Positions 24,207 through 31,021 of a stretch of DNA of 64,000 nucleotides are shown here, in pieces. Source of the DNA: Heliocidaris tuberculata (lineage: Eukaryota > Echinodermata > Echinoidea > Camarodonta > Echinometridae). The translations under genes and the position numbers were made by a program. The DNA lies in assembly GCA_025618425.1 (NCBI GenBank), contig CM046842.1, positions 25,021,562 to 25,085,561 on the forward strand, read 5' to 3'. The notes beneath the pieces were generated by a model. It was given only the letters and a program-made list of their open reading frames with translations. It had not been told where the DNA came from and searched no databases. Each line of letters starts with the position of its first letter. Position 1 is the first letter of the stretch.

Positions 24207-24482
24207 GTCACTACTTGTACTATTACTACTAATACTACTACTACTACTGCTAATACGACTACTAGTACTAGTACTATTGCTATCATTATTATATCAGGAA
24301 CCACAGTGATCAAGGACCGTGGTCCTTTGGGATTGGACGGTCACAGTCATGGAAGGGTTATCTTCGTGCCCAGTCCAACAGATGGATACCGCTACAAACA
24401 CACCTACTCGAGTAACACAAATCGGCGACGTAAGCGAAGCATCGATGACAGTTTCAAGGAAGATGTGCACGATGAATTGTGA
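206..24482 (+). CDS. Thrombospondin-like gene: TSP3 repeats, TSP C-terminal domain, LamG domain, HDEL end (3' part, 14 exons)
   Basis: Seen: fourteen exons with AG acceptors and GT donors, at 206–365, 1287–1461, 2754–2839, 3797–3892, 4482–4651, 5807–6055, 16299–16468, 17539–17682, 18014–18199, 20432–20526, 21585–21652, 22410–22478, 22929–23046 and 24298–24482. Every junction keeps phase and the total is 1971 nt. The order is aspartate-rich DxDxDGxGDxCDNC calcium repeats, a thrombospondin C-terminal domain, a LamG-like domain, a short second LamG-like start, a basic RRRKRS site and a terminal HDEL. Known: TSP3 plus TSP-C is the signature of secreted, calcium-binding matrix thrombospondins; LamG domains bind carbohydrate or protein ligands; HDEL is an ER-retrieval signal. 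Inferred: a thrombospondin-related glycoprotein of the secretory pathway. The 5' end lies outside the window. Exon calls are manual, and individual junctions could be off where alternative sites exist. Confidence 0.85.
880..1018 (+). pseudogene. Decayed duplicate of a TSP3 exon (distal copy)
   Basis: This stretch repeats the first half of the exon at 1287, including the asparagine–cysteine start and the LDTDxDGxGDA segment. It carries an extra run of roughly 30 bp after the first cysteine codon, and an Arg replaces the next conserved Cys. It has no proper acceptor and no donor, so it looks like a dead tandem exon copy. Confidence 0.65.
1100..1201 (+). pseudogene. Decayed duplicate of a TSP3 exon (proximal copy)
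   Basis: A second partial copy of the exon at 1287 begins 187 bp upstream of it. It keeps the same acceptor context (ttttgaag followed by gt) and the same frame, but a Phe replaces a repeat Cys, the aspartate spacing is eroded and no GT donor follows. It could be a cryptic exon; I read it as non-functional. Confidence 0.65.
1287..1461 (+). CDS. TSP3 exon 2
   Basis: The acceptor is ctttgaag and the donor is gtaagc; phase 1 in, phase 2 out. The exon encodes about two well-formed type-3 repeats with [11 protein letters not shown] and [10 protein letters not shown] motifs. It is the intact member of a three-copy tandem exon cluster. Confidence 0.85.
2754..2839 (+). CDS. TSP3 exon 3
   Basis: The acceptor (tttccaaag) follows a C/T-rich tract; the donor is gtaatt; phase 2 in, phase 1 out. 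The exon encodes a repeat containing DNC, NPDQ and DIDNDGEG. It is followed by a poly-G tract in the intron. Confidence 0.8.
3797..3892 (+). CDS. TSP3 exon 4
   Basis: A strong pyrimidine tract ends in cgtcag; the donor is gtgaga; phase 1 in and out. The exon encodes [11 protein letters not shown] followed by a DNC repeat with NEDQ, a typical type-3 repeat. Confidence 0.85.
4482..4651 (+). CDS. Last TSP3 repeat and start of TSP C-terminal domain
   Basis: Acceptor aaacag (weak pyrimidine tract), donor gtatgt; phase 1 in, phase 0 out. The exon encodes [15 protein letters not shown], a DDNCPKN repeat end, then DPEGTVEW, which corresponds to the DPxWxV start of the thrombospondin C-terminal domain. 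Confidence 0.8.
5057..5300 (-). mobile_element. Probable LINE 3' end (5'-truncated), minus strand
   Basis: The sequence begins with short tandem copies of a TTCAAGG-type unit followed by tttctttatttcc, the look of the 3' tail of a CR1/Jockey-type LINE inserted on the minus strand. No coding part is present. The inner boundary is uncertain because the region grades into AT-rich DNA. Confidence 0.35.
5807..6055 (+). CDS. TSP C-terminal domain exon (beta-sandwich part 1)
   Basis: Acceptor ctgaag, donor gtgagg; phase 0 in and out. The exon encodes [19 protein letters not shown], then the [16 protein letters not shown] segment that aligns with FGYQDSSSFYVVMWK of vertebrate thrombospondins. The intron after it was invaded by the DIRS element immediately past the donor. 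Confidence 0.9.
6068..6231 (+). repeat. DIRS left inverted terminal repeat
   Basis: The segment containing gtacctacctattttgctag and the following GC-rich block is repeated in inverse orientation at 12127–12274. The first bases also occur, complemented, in the internal region at about 11970–12006. Confidence 0.85.
6693..8995 (+). pseudogene. DIRS Gag-like ORF1, frameshifted
   Basis: The Gag-like frame opens at the ATG at 6693 (Ser-rich start) and continues to 8995, but in three frames. The first shift lies near 7200, where the repeated RPPTTVG theme changes frame; the second is at or near the poly-C tract around 7968–7982. The product is rich in Pro, Ser and Thr with repeated PPTTVG-type stretches, a Lys-rich block near 7580–7640 and an Arg/Gly-rich C-terminus ([11 protein letters not shown]), likely nucleic-acid binding. 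ORF1 of DIRS elements is fast-evolving, so the assignment rests mainly on position. The poly-C shift could also be a sequencing error. Confidence 0.7.
8916..10940 (+). CDS. DIRS reverse transcriptase–RNase H
   Basis: An open frame of 674 codons overlaps the end of Gag by about 80 nt in another frame. The RT domain (about residues 80–300) shows [27 protein letters not shown] and the catalytic YLDD near residue 233. The RNase H region begins near 10105 with [11 protein letters not shown], then NVLEMMAV and [11 protein letters not shown]. This arrangement is typical of DIRS pol. No protease or integrase domain is present, as expected. It could have made replication intermediates from element RNA in the cytoplasm or nucleus. 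The frame is intact, unlike Gag and the recombinase. Confidence 0.9.
   Translation: MVEARREEEGGISPPPGPRPGLSRPFDALPRVLVDSVGGRLQRFLPAWEAISGDAFVLSVVRDGFYIDLIQPIPNGAIRSRPPPMSALFQQHISSEIGTLLKKGAIERVRDHPHLCLSPIFVIPKRSGSLRMILNMKRINRFIPPVHFRMETLASILPLIKRDDLAISLDLKDAYFHIPIHSLSRDLLGFAFQGETFRFRALPFGLRPAPRVFTRIVSALAAFLRNRGLRLFVYLDDWLLVANSESLLLDQLRLLLRLTQDLGFLINWEKSELSPTRTPVYLGAEIDIPNQLARPSRDRIRTITMTARSLRMARRVRARQWLQFLGYLASLVDVLPDCRLLMRPFQRHFLKFFKPGRDSPLGWIPIPRDIKLLLAPWSNNSFLAQGKPLSTPLPSVSLTTDASLLGWGGHCRGEMISGDWSHLRVIPHINVLEMMAVSLSLHHFRPALVGRTVLVLSDNVTVAAYINRQGGTRSSSLNTLAAQLWRWCRSMNIIPVASYIPGHDNLIADFLSRGRCLPSEWTLHPEVFTLLQEVWGPLEIDLFASTLNHRLPRYCSRVRDQEAWALDAFSLHWGALRGYAFPPIPLIPQVLRKVKEDGAWLLLIAPHWPARPWFPDLLSLLAGQPFPLPLREDLIIQPLSGIVHQRPAVLHLTAWPLLGKTPETRDSPREPPSL
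10840..11924 (+). pseudogene. DIRS tyrosine recombinase (frameshift near 11540)
   Basis: The frame overlaps the end of RT–RNase H and carries a SAM-like N-terminal domain ([21 protein letters not shown]) and a catalytic domain. The first catalytic Arg lies in [11 protein letters not shown] (about 11358), the His–x–x–Arg pair in [12 protein letters not shown] (about 11733) and the nucleophilic Tyr in FTSFYLKD (about 11841). The reading changes frame between about 11534 and 11550, just before [10 protein letters not shown], so this copy would give a truncated product without the HxxR and Tyr residues. Tyrosine recombinases integrate the circular DIRS cDNA. Confidence 0.85.
11966..12062. repeat. 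DIRS internal complementary region
   Basis: About 97 bp combine the complement of the left terminus (ataggtaggtacattgattt…) with the complement of the right terminus (cagtaaaatcagaactgatt…). Such a junction is used to complete the circular intermediate in DIRS-type replication. Confidence 0.85.
12127..12311 (-). repeat. DIRS right inverted terminal repeat
   Basis: Reverse complement of the left terminus: the GC-rich block with cgtcatgcgtacgtgcacag, then ctagcaaaataggtaggtac. The extra tail to about 12311 (cagttctgattttactgatt) is matched in the internal complementary region but not in the left repeat. Confidence 0.85.
12312..13147. other. Intron sequence between DIRS and foldback element
   Basis: AT-rich intronic DNA with a short CA/CG-type repeat near 12568–12597 and GAT-rich microsatellite near 12725–12810. 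I see no supported gene here. Confidence 0.6.
13256..14290 (+). repeat. Left arm tandem array, about 15 copies of a 71–72 bp unit
   Basis: Each unit runs from agatgtatagtttt through an internal CCAATCAG to aactatacatct, so each unit is itself a hairpin with ~12 bp arms. Copies are nearly identical in the middle of the array and diverge at the ends (for example at 14160–14290), as expected for unequal exchange. Confidence 0.95.
14290..15195. repeat. Central inverted purine/pyrimidine tandem repeats of the foldback element
   Basis: From about 14290 to 14775 a unit of roughly 50–60 bp (aggatagattaaaggaaaaa, caaagaaatacataaggaaa) is repeated. From about 14795 to 15195 the same unit is repeated in reverse complement. 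The long Phe/Leu/Ser-rich frames in this stretch are by-products of the repeat. Confidence 0.9.
15200..15680 (-). repeat. Right arm tandem array, about 5–6 copies of the same unit inverted
   Basis: Reverse-complement copies of the 71–72 bp unit (aaaactatacatctat … agtagatgtatagttg). There are far fewer than in the left arm, so the arms are unequal in length. The last copies are separated by the unique block at 15485–15600. Confidence 0.9.
16299..16468 (+). CDS. TSP C-terminal domain exon (part 2)
   Basis: A poly-C tract precedes the acceptor acgaccag; the donor is gtaatg; phase 0 in, phase 2 out. The exon encodes [27 protein letters not shown] and HRPSSGLFR, matching NALWHTGD, LLWKDPRNVGWKDKKSYRW and HRPQVGYIR of thrombospondins. 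The intron before it is 10.2 kb because of the two transposons. Confidence 0.9.
17539..17682 (+). CDS. TSP C-terminal domain exon (part 3, domain end)
   Basis: Acceptor tttttatag, donor gtagga; phase 2 in and out. The exon encodes LIADSG, then [14 protein letters not shown] and the WSNMRYKC end, which aligns with the [23 protein letters not shown] terminus of thrombospondins. This completes the domain. Confidence 0.9.
18014..18199 (+). CDS. LamG-like domain exon 1
   Basis: Acceptor gacaag (moderate), donor gtaagt; phase 2 in and out. The exon encodes [15 protein letters not shown], then [11 protein letters not shown] and [14 protein letters not shown], the opening strands of a concanavalin/LamG fold (LamG-3 type). 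Confidence 0.8.
18458..18538. repeat. Inverted repeat (hairpin) in LamG intron
   Basis: Two arms of about 34 bp (gtgttcataccggcccgtct and complement) flank a short GC-rich loop with gaggcgaagccga. Possibly one end of a larger decayed element. Confidence 0.7.
19952..20007. repeat. Near-perfect palindrome
   Basis: Arms containing gcgttctatcatttgacctt meet directly at about 19980/19981 with their complement. The GTTCTATCA/TGATAGAAC word also occurs at 19940 and 18489–18520, suggesting these hairpins belong to one element family. Confidence 0.65.
20255..20400 (+). mobile_element. LINE 3' UTR tail, 5'-truncated (copy 1)
   Basis: Nearly identical to 54275–54430: gtgtcctccaactacgtatg, then a stretch ending gttggaaataaatgtattta. 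No coding sequence remains. It sits in the intron before the exon at 20432. Confidence 0.6.
20432..20526 (+). CDS. LamG-like domain exon 2
   Basis: Acceptor tcgttttacag, donor gtgagt; phase 2 in, phase 1 out. The exon encodes [13 protein letters not shown] and [15 protein letters not shown], where WTHVAI is the conserved WxHVAv strand of LamG domains. Confidence 0.82.
21585..21652 (+). CDS. LamG-like domain exon 3
   Basis: Acceptor ggactag, donor gtaagt; phase 1 in, phase 0 out. The exon encodes [17 protein letters not shown], the LxVFVNGxxV strand of LamG domains. A partial duplicate lies 202 bp downstream. Confidence 0.75.
21813..21854 (+). pseudogene. Partial duplicate of LamG exon 3 with intact donor
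   Basis: About 42 bp repeat the end of the exon at 21585–21652 (tatcagtgaacgtg … caatgg) together with the gtaagt donor, 202 bp downstream. The duplicate carries stop codons in the expected frame and no acceptor, so it is a fossil of a local tandem duplication spread by the AGT microsatellite. Confidence 0.7.
22000..22255. repeat. (AGT)n microsatellites
   Basis: Two AGT-type trinucleotide arrays (about 22008–22046 and 22138–22252) lie between LamG exons. The long Ser or Thr homopolymer frames here come from the repeat, not from a gene. Confidence 0.95.
22410..22478 (+). CDS. LamG-like domain exon 4
   Basis: Acceptor tttccccag, donor gtatat; phase 0 in and out. The exon encodes [20 protein letters not shown], the hallmark LyLG…yFrGavDEv segment of LamG-3 domains. 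Confidence 0.88.
22929..23046 (+). CDS. LamG-like domain exon 5 and linker
   Basis: The acceptor ctccacag follows a T-rich tract; donor gtaaga; phase 0 in, phase 1 out. The exon encodes [11 protein letters not shown] (completing DELRIF of the LamG fold), then [13 protein letters not shown], which resembles the start of a further LamG repeat. A second in-frame donor (gtatgt at 23085) exists, but only the gtaaga donor keeps phase with the last exon. Confidence 0.8.
23935..24297. repeat. Trinucleotide microsatellites before the last exon
   Basis: AGT, ATT/ATC and CTA repeats fill most of this intron end up to the acceptor at 24297; no other feature is seen. Confidence 0.85.
24298..24482 (+). 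CDS. Terminal coding exon with furin-type site and C-terminal HDEL
   Basis: The acceptor is atatcag; the previous exon supplies the first base of a Gly codon and the frame runs to TGA at 24480–24482. The exon encodes [20 protein letters not shown] (consistent with the DxSGNGNHG region of a second LamG domain), a Tyr-rich stretch, RRRKRS (furin-type consensus) and an acidic tail ending VHDEL. An internal GTAAGC at 24430 could act as an alternative donor that would remove the tail. No clear AATAAA was located nearby. Confidence 0.78.
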
Positions 24483-26480
24483 TTACCTTTTTCGTCTTTT
24501 TTTATGAAAGCCCGGCTCATAGGAGGCGTTATTTGCTGACATTAGGATCGCGTCGCGAAAGAGTGATATATTTTAAAGTCACATAGTCGTAGGTTCTCGT
24601 GAAGAATTTGACACGATTCTGGTGTTTACGTTATTAATAGGTGTTGTCAGTCATCGAGAGTGCAATTCACTTATAATGACAGCCAGTTCGTATGTAATGC
24701 ACTGTGCCTTCTTTCTACTACAATGTAAGGAAATCATCATTAGTCATCATCGTCATAAATCTCCCCAGCTCGAGTAATTTTATGGTGGGACATACCAATG
24801 GCCAGACCCATCTCCCTGGTTTCGCTGCCTTGCCTGCCTGGGAGGCCTCACACACATTAATTGGTAATTCAACCAAAATCTGGTGTCAGCGAATTGTGGT
24901 GCAATTCACGTGGAAACGGACGACTGTGTGGCTTTAAGAAGTGATTAAGAAATGAACCATACAAGGCTTATGGGTTATTTGCCTTCAAGGGCTCAGTTAG
25001 CGCAGGTACTCACGCAATCGAAATAACGTCTCGTGTTAGCCGAGATTAATAACGTAGCATGTTTGTTTCAGTTGAAATAAGGACTGATCACAATTATTAG
25101 TCTCTGCCTGGCCCTTTTTCCGTATTGCGCACAATTACTGCGATCCGTTGAAAATATCATACATGTACATTCTCAACGCCAAAATGAAGACAGTCCTTTC
25201 GTGGTACACCCGCAAACACTTTTTTTTTAAATCAGGGTATTCGCACAGTCAGTGGAATTGTCGTGATCTCTGCTGGATGTATATATGTGTGAGTGTATGA
25301 TTAGTCTAAGTAGAAATTTTATAGCGAGATTGCTCTATTGCTCAACGATTTAATCCGATAAACATTTTTTTTTTTTTTGATTTATGGTTCTTTTTTATTT
25401 GTTTATTTTATTGTTTTTAGTTTTATATTTACAATTATCGTTATTGGACATATGTGACACACCCGGCCCGTCATGCGTGACTAAATTTTATAACTATAGG
25501 TATCAGAGGCGTTTTATATCTAGGTATTTGAAGGGGGGAAAAGGATTTCCATTAAAGATCATCAAAGAGGTACATACAAATTTCCTAACAATAGATATAA
25601 ATAGTATAAAGTGTACCTTGTTGCTTTTTTTTTACTTATATTTTACTAGATCTGAGACTTGACTCTTTTCTTTGTTGGTATTCTATCCCCCCCCCCTCCC
25701 CTTTAGTTTATTCTTTATTTTTTTAATACAGCATGTTGATTTCTATTTCCATCTGATTTGACATCAATACTTGATGCAATAATCAATTTGTATGTTGTCG
25801 TTTTAACCTCATTTGCTGCCAGTTTCTCGTTAAAGTTATATCAAAATGTATACAATACACACCCGGGCGCAAACTTTCACTTACCCACACAAACAGAAAC
25901 CTATACACGCACCCTGCCCACACAGATATGCATTTAATACACCCACTATATGTTTGTTGTTGTTTTTTTTTTGTGTGTGTGTGTGTGTTTTTTTTTTGTT
26001 TGGTAGCTCTGTGGTTTGATGTATTTTTTTTTTTAAAGTCAGGAATAAAACAATATTTCATTCATACCTCCAAACACGGAAGGAAATTTGCTGACGGAAA
26101 AGTTTTAATGTAACTTGTGGAACTTATTTTCCTCATCTACTTTTAACCTGGTAATGGTACTATTTAACTCTTTAAAGTCATGTAACATATAATACACTTT
26201 GATAATATAGATGCACTTCTTGTTAACATACTTCTCCACTTTTATTGTTACAGCTATAATCAACAATATTTACAGGTTTATAATGCATTGCATTTATGTG
26301 TGCATGCTCCAAAAAATGTTTTGTTTGTTTACACTTAGATTTCAAAATTTTCATCTGGACATCTATGTTAATCAACAATAAATCAGTACGCCTACCGAGT
26401 ATCTTGATCATCCTGAGTTATTATTTATGTATTTATTTATTCATCTGTTTTCTACATTTATTTCACATTGCGATATACAT
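24483..26480. other. Gene-free AT-rich interval
   Basis: I see no conserved coding exon, only short chance frames, a poly-C tract at about 25686 and GT/T tracts near 25950–26030. Presumably the 3' UTR of the thrombospondin gene followed by intergenic DNA. Confidence 0.5.
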
Positions 26481-26484
26481 GTAC

Positions 26485-26854
26485 TTTGGCAACTCTCGTG
26501 GAAATAATTATTATTGTGAGAAATGAAAATGAGAGAATAACCGTTGCGTAGCTTAAATCAAAGGCATGCGGCTTTTCTTTGTTCAAAACTCACCTGCCCC
26601 CGACAAAGGAATTGATAAATAAGGTTGAAGATTTGTCCGCAATCTGTAGGTCAATTGAATCTGGTGTCGCCGAAATAACTGGCCCGTTTCCGTGGTCTAG
26701 TGGTTAAGGCATTGGCGTTCTAAGCCAACGACCCGGGTTCGATTCCCGGCGGAGACATTTTTTCAACCTTTGAAAAAATTCAAAAAGGGGGGACAGCTCT
26801 GGGGAACTTTGATTTAAGCTACGCAACCATTATTCTCTCATTTTCATTTCTCAC

Positions 26855-26862
<8 letters not shown>
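26485..26862. mobile_element. Palindromic element carrying a tRNA-Arg-like gene
   Basis: Inverted arms (left about 26490–26560, right about 26808–26862) share gagaatgaaaatgagagaat-type sequence and gcgtagcttaaatcaaag. Between them lies a core (ggcatgcggcttttctttg …) with a complete tRNA-like cloverleaf at 26686–26756. An (AT)n tail follows the right arm. Either a tRNA-derived SINE inserted head-to-head or a foldback MITE that captured a tRNA gene. Confidence 0.75.
26686..26756 (+). tRNA. tRNA-Arg(UCU)-like gene, copy 1
   Basis: 71 nt fold as a cloverleaf: 7-bp acceptor stem (one G·U-type pair, gtttccg/cggagac), D arm with gtctagtggttaaggc, 5-bp anticodon stem ttggc/gccaa, loop gttctaa (anticodon TCT), T arm ccggg-ttcgatt-cccgg. 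The B box GGTTCGATTCC is perfect and the A box TGGTCTAGTGG is good. The D arm resembles tRNA-Glu, so it may be a SINE head rather than a working tRNA. No T-run terminator beyond attttttc at 26757 is needed: that run itself could serve. Confidence 0.7.
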
Positions 26863-26899
<37 letters not shown>

Positions 26900-26939
26900 T
26901 TTATTTACTATCTATAAATTTCATTTCATTTCATTTCAA

Positions 26940-27122
26940 AACGATAAAAACTACTTCGAAAAATAAACTCAATGGCAATTTCAAAAGCCTACTGTACTGC
27001 CCATAAAATTCAGGTTCGGAATACATAATATTAGATAGTAATGTTCGCACATTTCTAAAGGTGATAGACAGGGCTATTGAAATTGCCTTCACTTGATTTT
27101 TCGGAAGTAGTTTTTATCGTTT
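26940..27122. mobile_element. Small palindromic MITE
   Basis: Arms of about 50 bp (acgataaaaactacttc and complement, with ggcaatttcaa/ttgaaattgcc inside) are inverted around a short unique centre. No coding capacity. Confidence 0.7.
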
Positions 27123-28124
27123 TTCGTATTTATTAAAAAATGCCATGGTAACATACATTGTATTATTGTAACAAACAAATAGATTTGATAGTATAAAAAA
27201 GTTCAGAATTGCATAATATGATAAACAATACATATAAATCTTGATAACAGAAGAAATATTGAGGGAGGGGGTAATATTGTGTTGATAAACAAAATGGTTT
27301 GTGAGGCATACCCAATAACACCTCGGGGCAATTAAAAGAGCCCAGTTAAAGTTGCAGGAATGGAATAAAGGAAGAAACAGGAGAGTTGACAAGGTAAACA
27401 GAGGAAATGGGTTGAACAAGTACAGGAGAAACGGAGAGAGAAAGAAAAATTCGTAGATGTGTATATAGCGAGAGACAGGGAGAAATAGAAAGAGGGAGAG
27501 AGATGGAGAGATCAATATTCTTCAGGGATAGGAAGGTTTTGAAACAAAATTAATGTTCTCTCGGTCATGGTCTATGGGATAATCGTCCAGGAGGTATGCC
27601 TGATTGTCTGGTTAAGCCATGTTCACTTCTCTAGAGGCAGTTCGTTCTATTGTTGGGGGAGAATCTCTACATTTGATAACAGCCATGCCTTGTGGCATGC
27701 TGTCCATAAGGGGTTGCATTTCTTTTTTCTCTTCACAGCAGCTCATCCAGGAAGCTAGATTCTTTTCTTTTTTTCAAAACTTAAATTTTCTATTATCTTC
27801 AATGTTTTATGTCACTTCAAATGTTCTGATTAGAAACATGATCAGTCCATAGTGCTCAGACCAAGACAAGTAGCACTTGAAATTCATCCTTTCAGACATT
27901 TATTGTCTGTTACATGGTCAAAAGCTCTTTATCATAGGGTAATTGGGGAAATTTGTCCGGGCAAAATGTCCTTGCTGTAGTCGTCCTAGGAGTAATTGTC
28001 CTAGGGTAATTGTCACAAAGGTAATTGTAATGGGGAGTACTATTCCATTAGCTGTTAATAAACATTTTCCTAGTTCCTAAGACAATGGACTTAACACTAC
28101 TTGTATGTCTCCAAATGCAGCTGG
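27123..28124. other. Gene-free interval
   Basis: Low-complexity GA-rich DNA near 27400–27520 and a short diverged repeat of a gtaattgtc word near 27940–28030. No supported gene. Confidence 0.5.
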
Positions 28125-28324
<200 letters not shown>

Positions 28325-29132
28325 CATGTACTCTCTCATTCTTGCTGTGGATCCCTAATTGCACCCCAGGAATTGCAAGACATGCTCTAACATCTAACAC
28401 TCTTCTTCATGATAAACATTAATTAACCAACAAAAAATATAAAAGTATTCGACTTGTTATGTAATGCTACACTCTAAAACATTAAAAAGTGCGTAAAATG
28501 TTATCTCGTGTTGAGTAAATAGGAGCATGAATGCATTTTGGGTCGACATGTACGCACAAAAAGTTAAAATTTACCTAATATTTTTGGTTGAAATCTTATC
28601 GAACAAGCACTAGCATCGCCTTGACACAAAACAGATAAAACCTCAACAATACTTAACAAAAGAATAACAAGGTACAATGTACTCTGTTTTATCCCCTATC
28701 ATGCACTGTAAAGTAAACATAGCCAGTCTTGAAGAGTCCGGTCATCAGGTTTAATCATTTTTTTAAAAAGCTAATATAGTTTCGTGATTTGTTTTACTTT
28801 GTGAATCTATTTGTTTGATATGAATATGTCTAGAATATCGGATGAGAAAGCAATAGAATTTTAATTGACACATGTTGTAATAAATGCCGTACTATTCATG
28901 CACTGAAAACTTAGAGTCCTGGTTTTTTAATAGTGGAATTTATCCGAAACATTTACAGCTACTATGGTAATATTAATTTTAAAAAGTGTTCTTTAAACGA
29001 ATTGAGTTACATAATACAAAGCTTTAGAAAAAAAAACACAAACAAATAAAAGTTTACATGCATATATGGCTCATTGCAAAAAAAACATCGGTTTTATATA
29101 ACTGTTAACGAAAAATGTGTTCATTGACTATC

Positions 29133-31019
29133 CTATTTCTGGTAAAGCAGAATGCTATCCCCATCGCAAGCAATTAGCTTCATTGATGAAATCAATATCA
29201 TGCGAGATGTTTCAAGATGGGTGTTCCTTGTCTTGGTCTGCATCCGATTATTCCCTAGATAGATCAGCCTGCAACAAAGCGGGAACTCAATTCTATCATT
29301 TTGCTTATCGGCAGCATCGGCGTCATCGTCCTGACTCAACGTCTGAATAACATACCTCAGACATTCGCTTTCCGATGTAACAACGTATAAGTCATCCGTC
29401 TCAAGGTCGACTCCGACGTTCAAGATTAAATCGTCGTGTATTATTTCATCTTCTACATTCTCTCGTTCAATGAAGAACATTCTTTTGTCCGCAGGTGAAG
29501 TTTGGGCCACAATGTGTCCCGATGACTGCACCCCGCGCAAGGCCATAGTATCGATACCCTCGATGATATTGATTACATTACCATCTGCTGGGTCGATGAC
29601 ATAAATTTGCTTCTGTCCCAGCTCACAAGCGACGATCATCCCATTTGGATCAGCAGCAACGTAGACCATTGTTGGATTTTCCTTCTTGTCCCTTGGCTTT
29701 GAGATGCTGTTAATCAACTTCCACTGGCTGTCGTACACACAGATACATCCAGCCAGACTCCTGGCTGGTCGACTATTAATATATCTCCCGCACGCTACTT
29801 TCCCATCTGTCAGCGACGCACAAGAAACAACATATGAAGCATCACAACCGGGTATCACTCTTTCAATATCTTTAGATACCGTGTTTAGCGTGTAGGTGTC
29901 TTTTCCTCCTTGGCTGCTATCTGTTATGATCACCTTGCCTCCACCTGTATACCCTACTATGATCGGTTCTTTTATTGGATCCGTGACTTTGATTGAGTCA
30001 ACGTGCTTCCATCCCTGGCCACGCTCAACGATCTTCCCGATGTACCTCTCATTTCCTTCATGTTTTACGAACCTCGCACCTGATGTAGTATGGTTGATGC
30101 TCTCAAACACACTTCCATCGAGCTGTTTGCCGAGTACAGCGGTCACTGATGTTTCCACCCGCTTTGTTTCTTGGACTATTGCTTCGGCGCCTCCTTGAAG
30201 TGTGGCATTTAGTAGCTTTGTCACCTCTTCTTCTGATTTTTCCATTTCCTTCCATGACCTCTCTAAGTGCGCAATCTTCTGCCCGATCTTTTCGGCGATG
30301 TTCAGAATGCTACCAAAAAGTTCGCTGTGTTCGTTGCAAATAGCTGATTGTCTACCCTCCGACATTGCGTGGCTTTGGTCAAGTCGCCGTTCTCTTTCCT
30401 CCAAATTCCTTTCAATTTCTATCTCAATTCTTTGAATTTCCTCACGAAGCTTGGCATTCCTTTCATCAATTGCTTCCTTGATTTTTGTCGCATCCTCCTT
30501 CTCACTGTCTGTGTTTGTTTTGATTGCTTCACTGAAAACCAAATTTACTTCAGTTTTCATCTTTTTGATGTGATCATCAGCATCGATTTTGAACTGTTCA
30601 ATCCTGGGACCGATATCTGGACTCCCATGAATGACCAATCTGTCTCTGAGATTAAATAATATTTCCCTGTTCTCCTGAATCACATCCTCCAAACCACGCA
30701 GCTGACATGGCCTGTGTCCTGTAAGTGGACATTGCACACAGAGGGCTATGCCATGCTGTTGGCAGTAGAACTTGCAGTTTTCTTCGTGTTTGGAGCAAAA
30801 CCACTCGCCTGTTGGTTCTGTCTTGACGTAGCTTTTAACTATCGGTTCCGTCTTGACGTAGCCTTCAACTTTTGGTCCTGCCTTGACGTACCCTTTAACT
30901 TCCGGTGCACAATTGGGGCAAAACGTGTTTTCCTCATTAGCGTAGTATGTCAGATTTGAGGTGGCTAGACAGCCAATGCCTTGACATTTGTGTACATCAA
31001 TGCTGACCAATGAAGCCAT
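29133..31019 (-). CDS. RING-less B-box (TRIM-like) protein, copy A
   Basis: The single coding exon gives 628 residues, starting at the Met of MASLVSIDVHKC (an in-frame upstream ATG exists, but the leader splice acceptor lies at 31022–31023). Residues about 12–37 carry Cys pairs of a first B-box-like zinc motif; residues about 68–108 are a B-box 2 (CSKHEENCKFYCQQHG … CVQC … H). A long charged coiled coil follows (about 110–300), then a C-terminal region (about 330–628) that looks like an NHL/WD-type beta-propeller. Known: TRIM proteins combine B-box and coiled coil and often act in ubiquitination or innate immunity; no RING is present, so ligase activity is not implied. Three 10-residue YVKTEP repeats lie between the B-boxes and are absent from copy B. 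Confidence 0.85.
   Translation of the reverse strand: MASLVSIDVHKCQGIGCLATSNLTYYANEENTFCPNCAPEVKGYVKAGPKVEGYVKTEPIVKSYVKTEPTGEWFCSKHEENCKFYCQQHGIALCVQCPLTGHRPCQLRGLEDVIQENREILFNLRDRLVIHGSPDIGPRIEQFKIDADDHIKKMKTEVNLVFSEAIKTNTDSEKEDATKIKEAIDERNAKLREEIQRIEIEIERNLEERERRLDQSHAMSEGRQSAICNEHSELFGSILNIAEKIGQKIAHLERSWKEMEKSEEEVTKLLNATLQGGAEAIVQETKRVETSVTAVLGKQLDGSVFESINHTTSGARFVKHEGNERYIGKIVERGQGWKHVDSIKVTDPIKEPIIVGYTGGGKVIITDSSQGGKDTYTLNTVSKDIERVIPGCDASYVVSCASLTDGKVACGRYINSRPARSLAGCICVYDSQWKLINSISKPRDKKENPTMVYVAADPNGMIVACELGQKQIYVIDPADGNVINIIEGIDTMALRGVQSSGHIVAQTSPADKRMFFIERENVEDEIIHDDLILNVGVDLETDDLYVVTSESECLRYVIQTLSQDDDADAADKQNDRIEFPLCCRLIYLGNNRMQTKTRNTHLETSRMILISSMKLIACDGDSILLYQK
30805..30900 (-). 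repeat. 30-bp in-frame minisatellite in TRIM-like gene A
   Basis: Three copies of a 30-bp unit (cttgacgtagc core) encode GYVKxxPxxx decapeptides between the two B-boxes. Copy B has about one. Confidence 0.8.
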
Positions 31020-31021
31020 GA

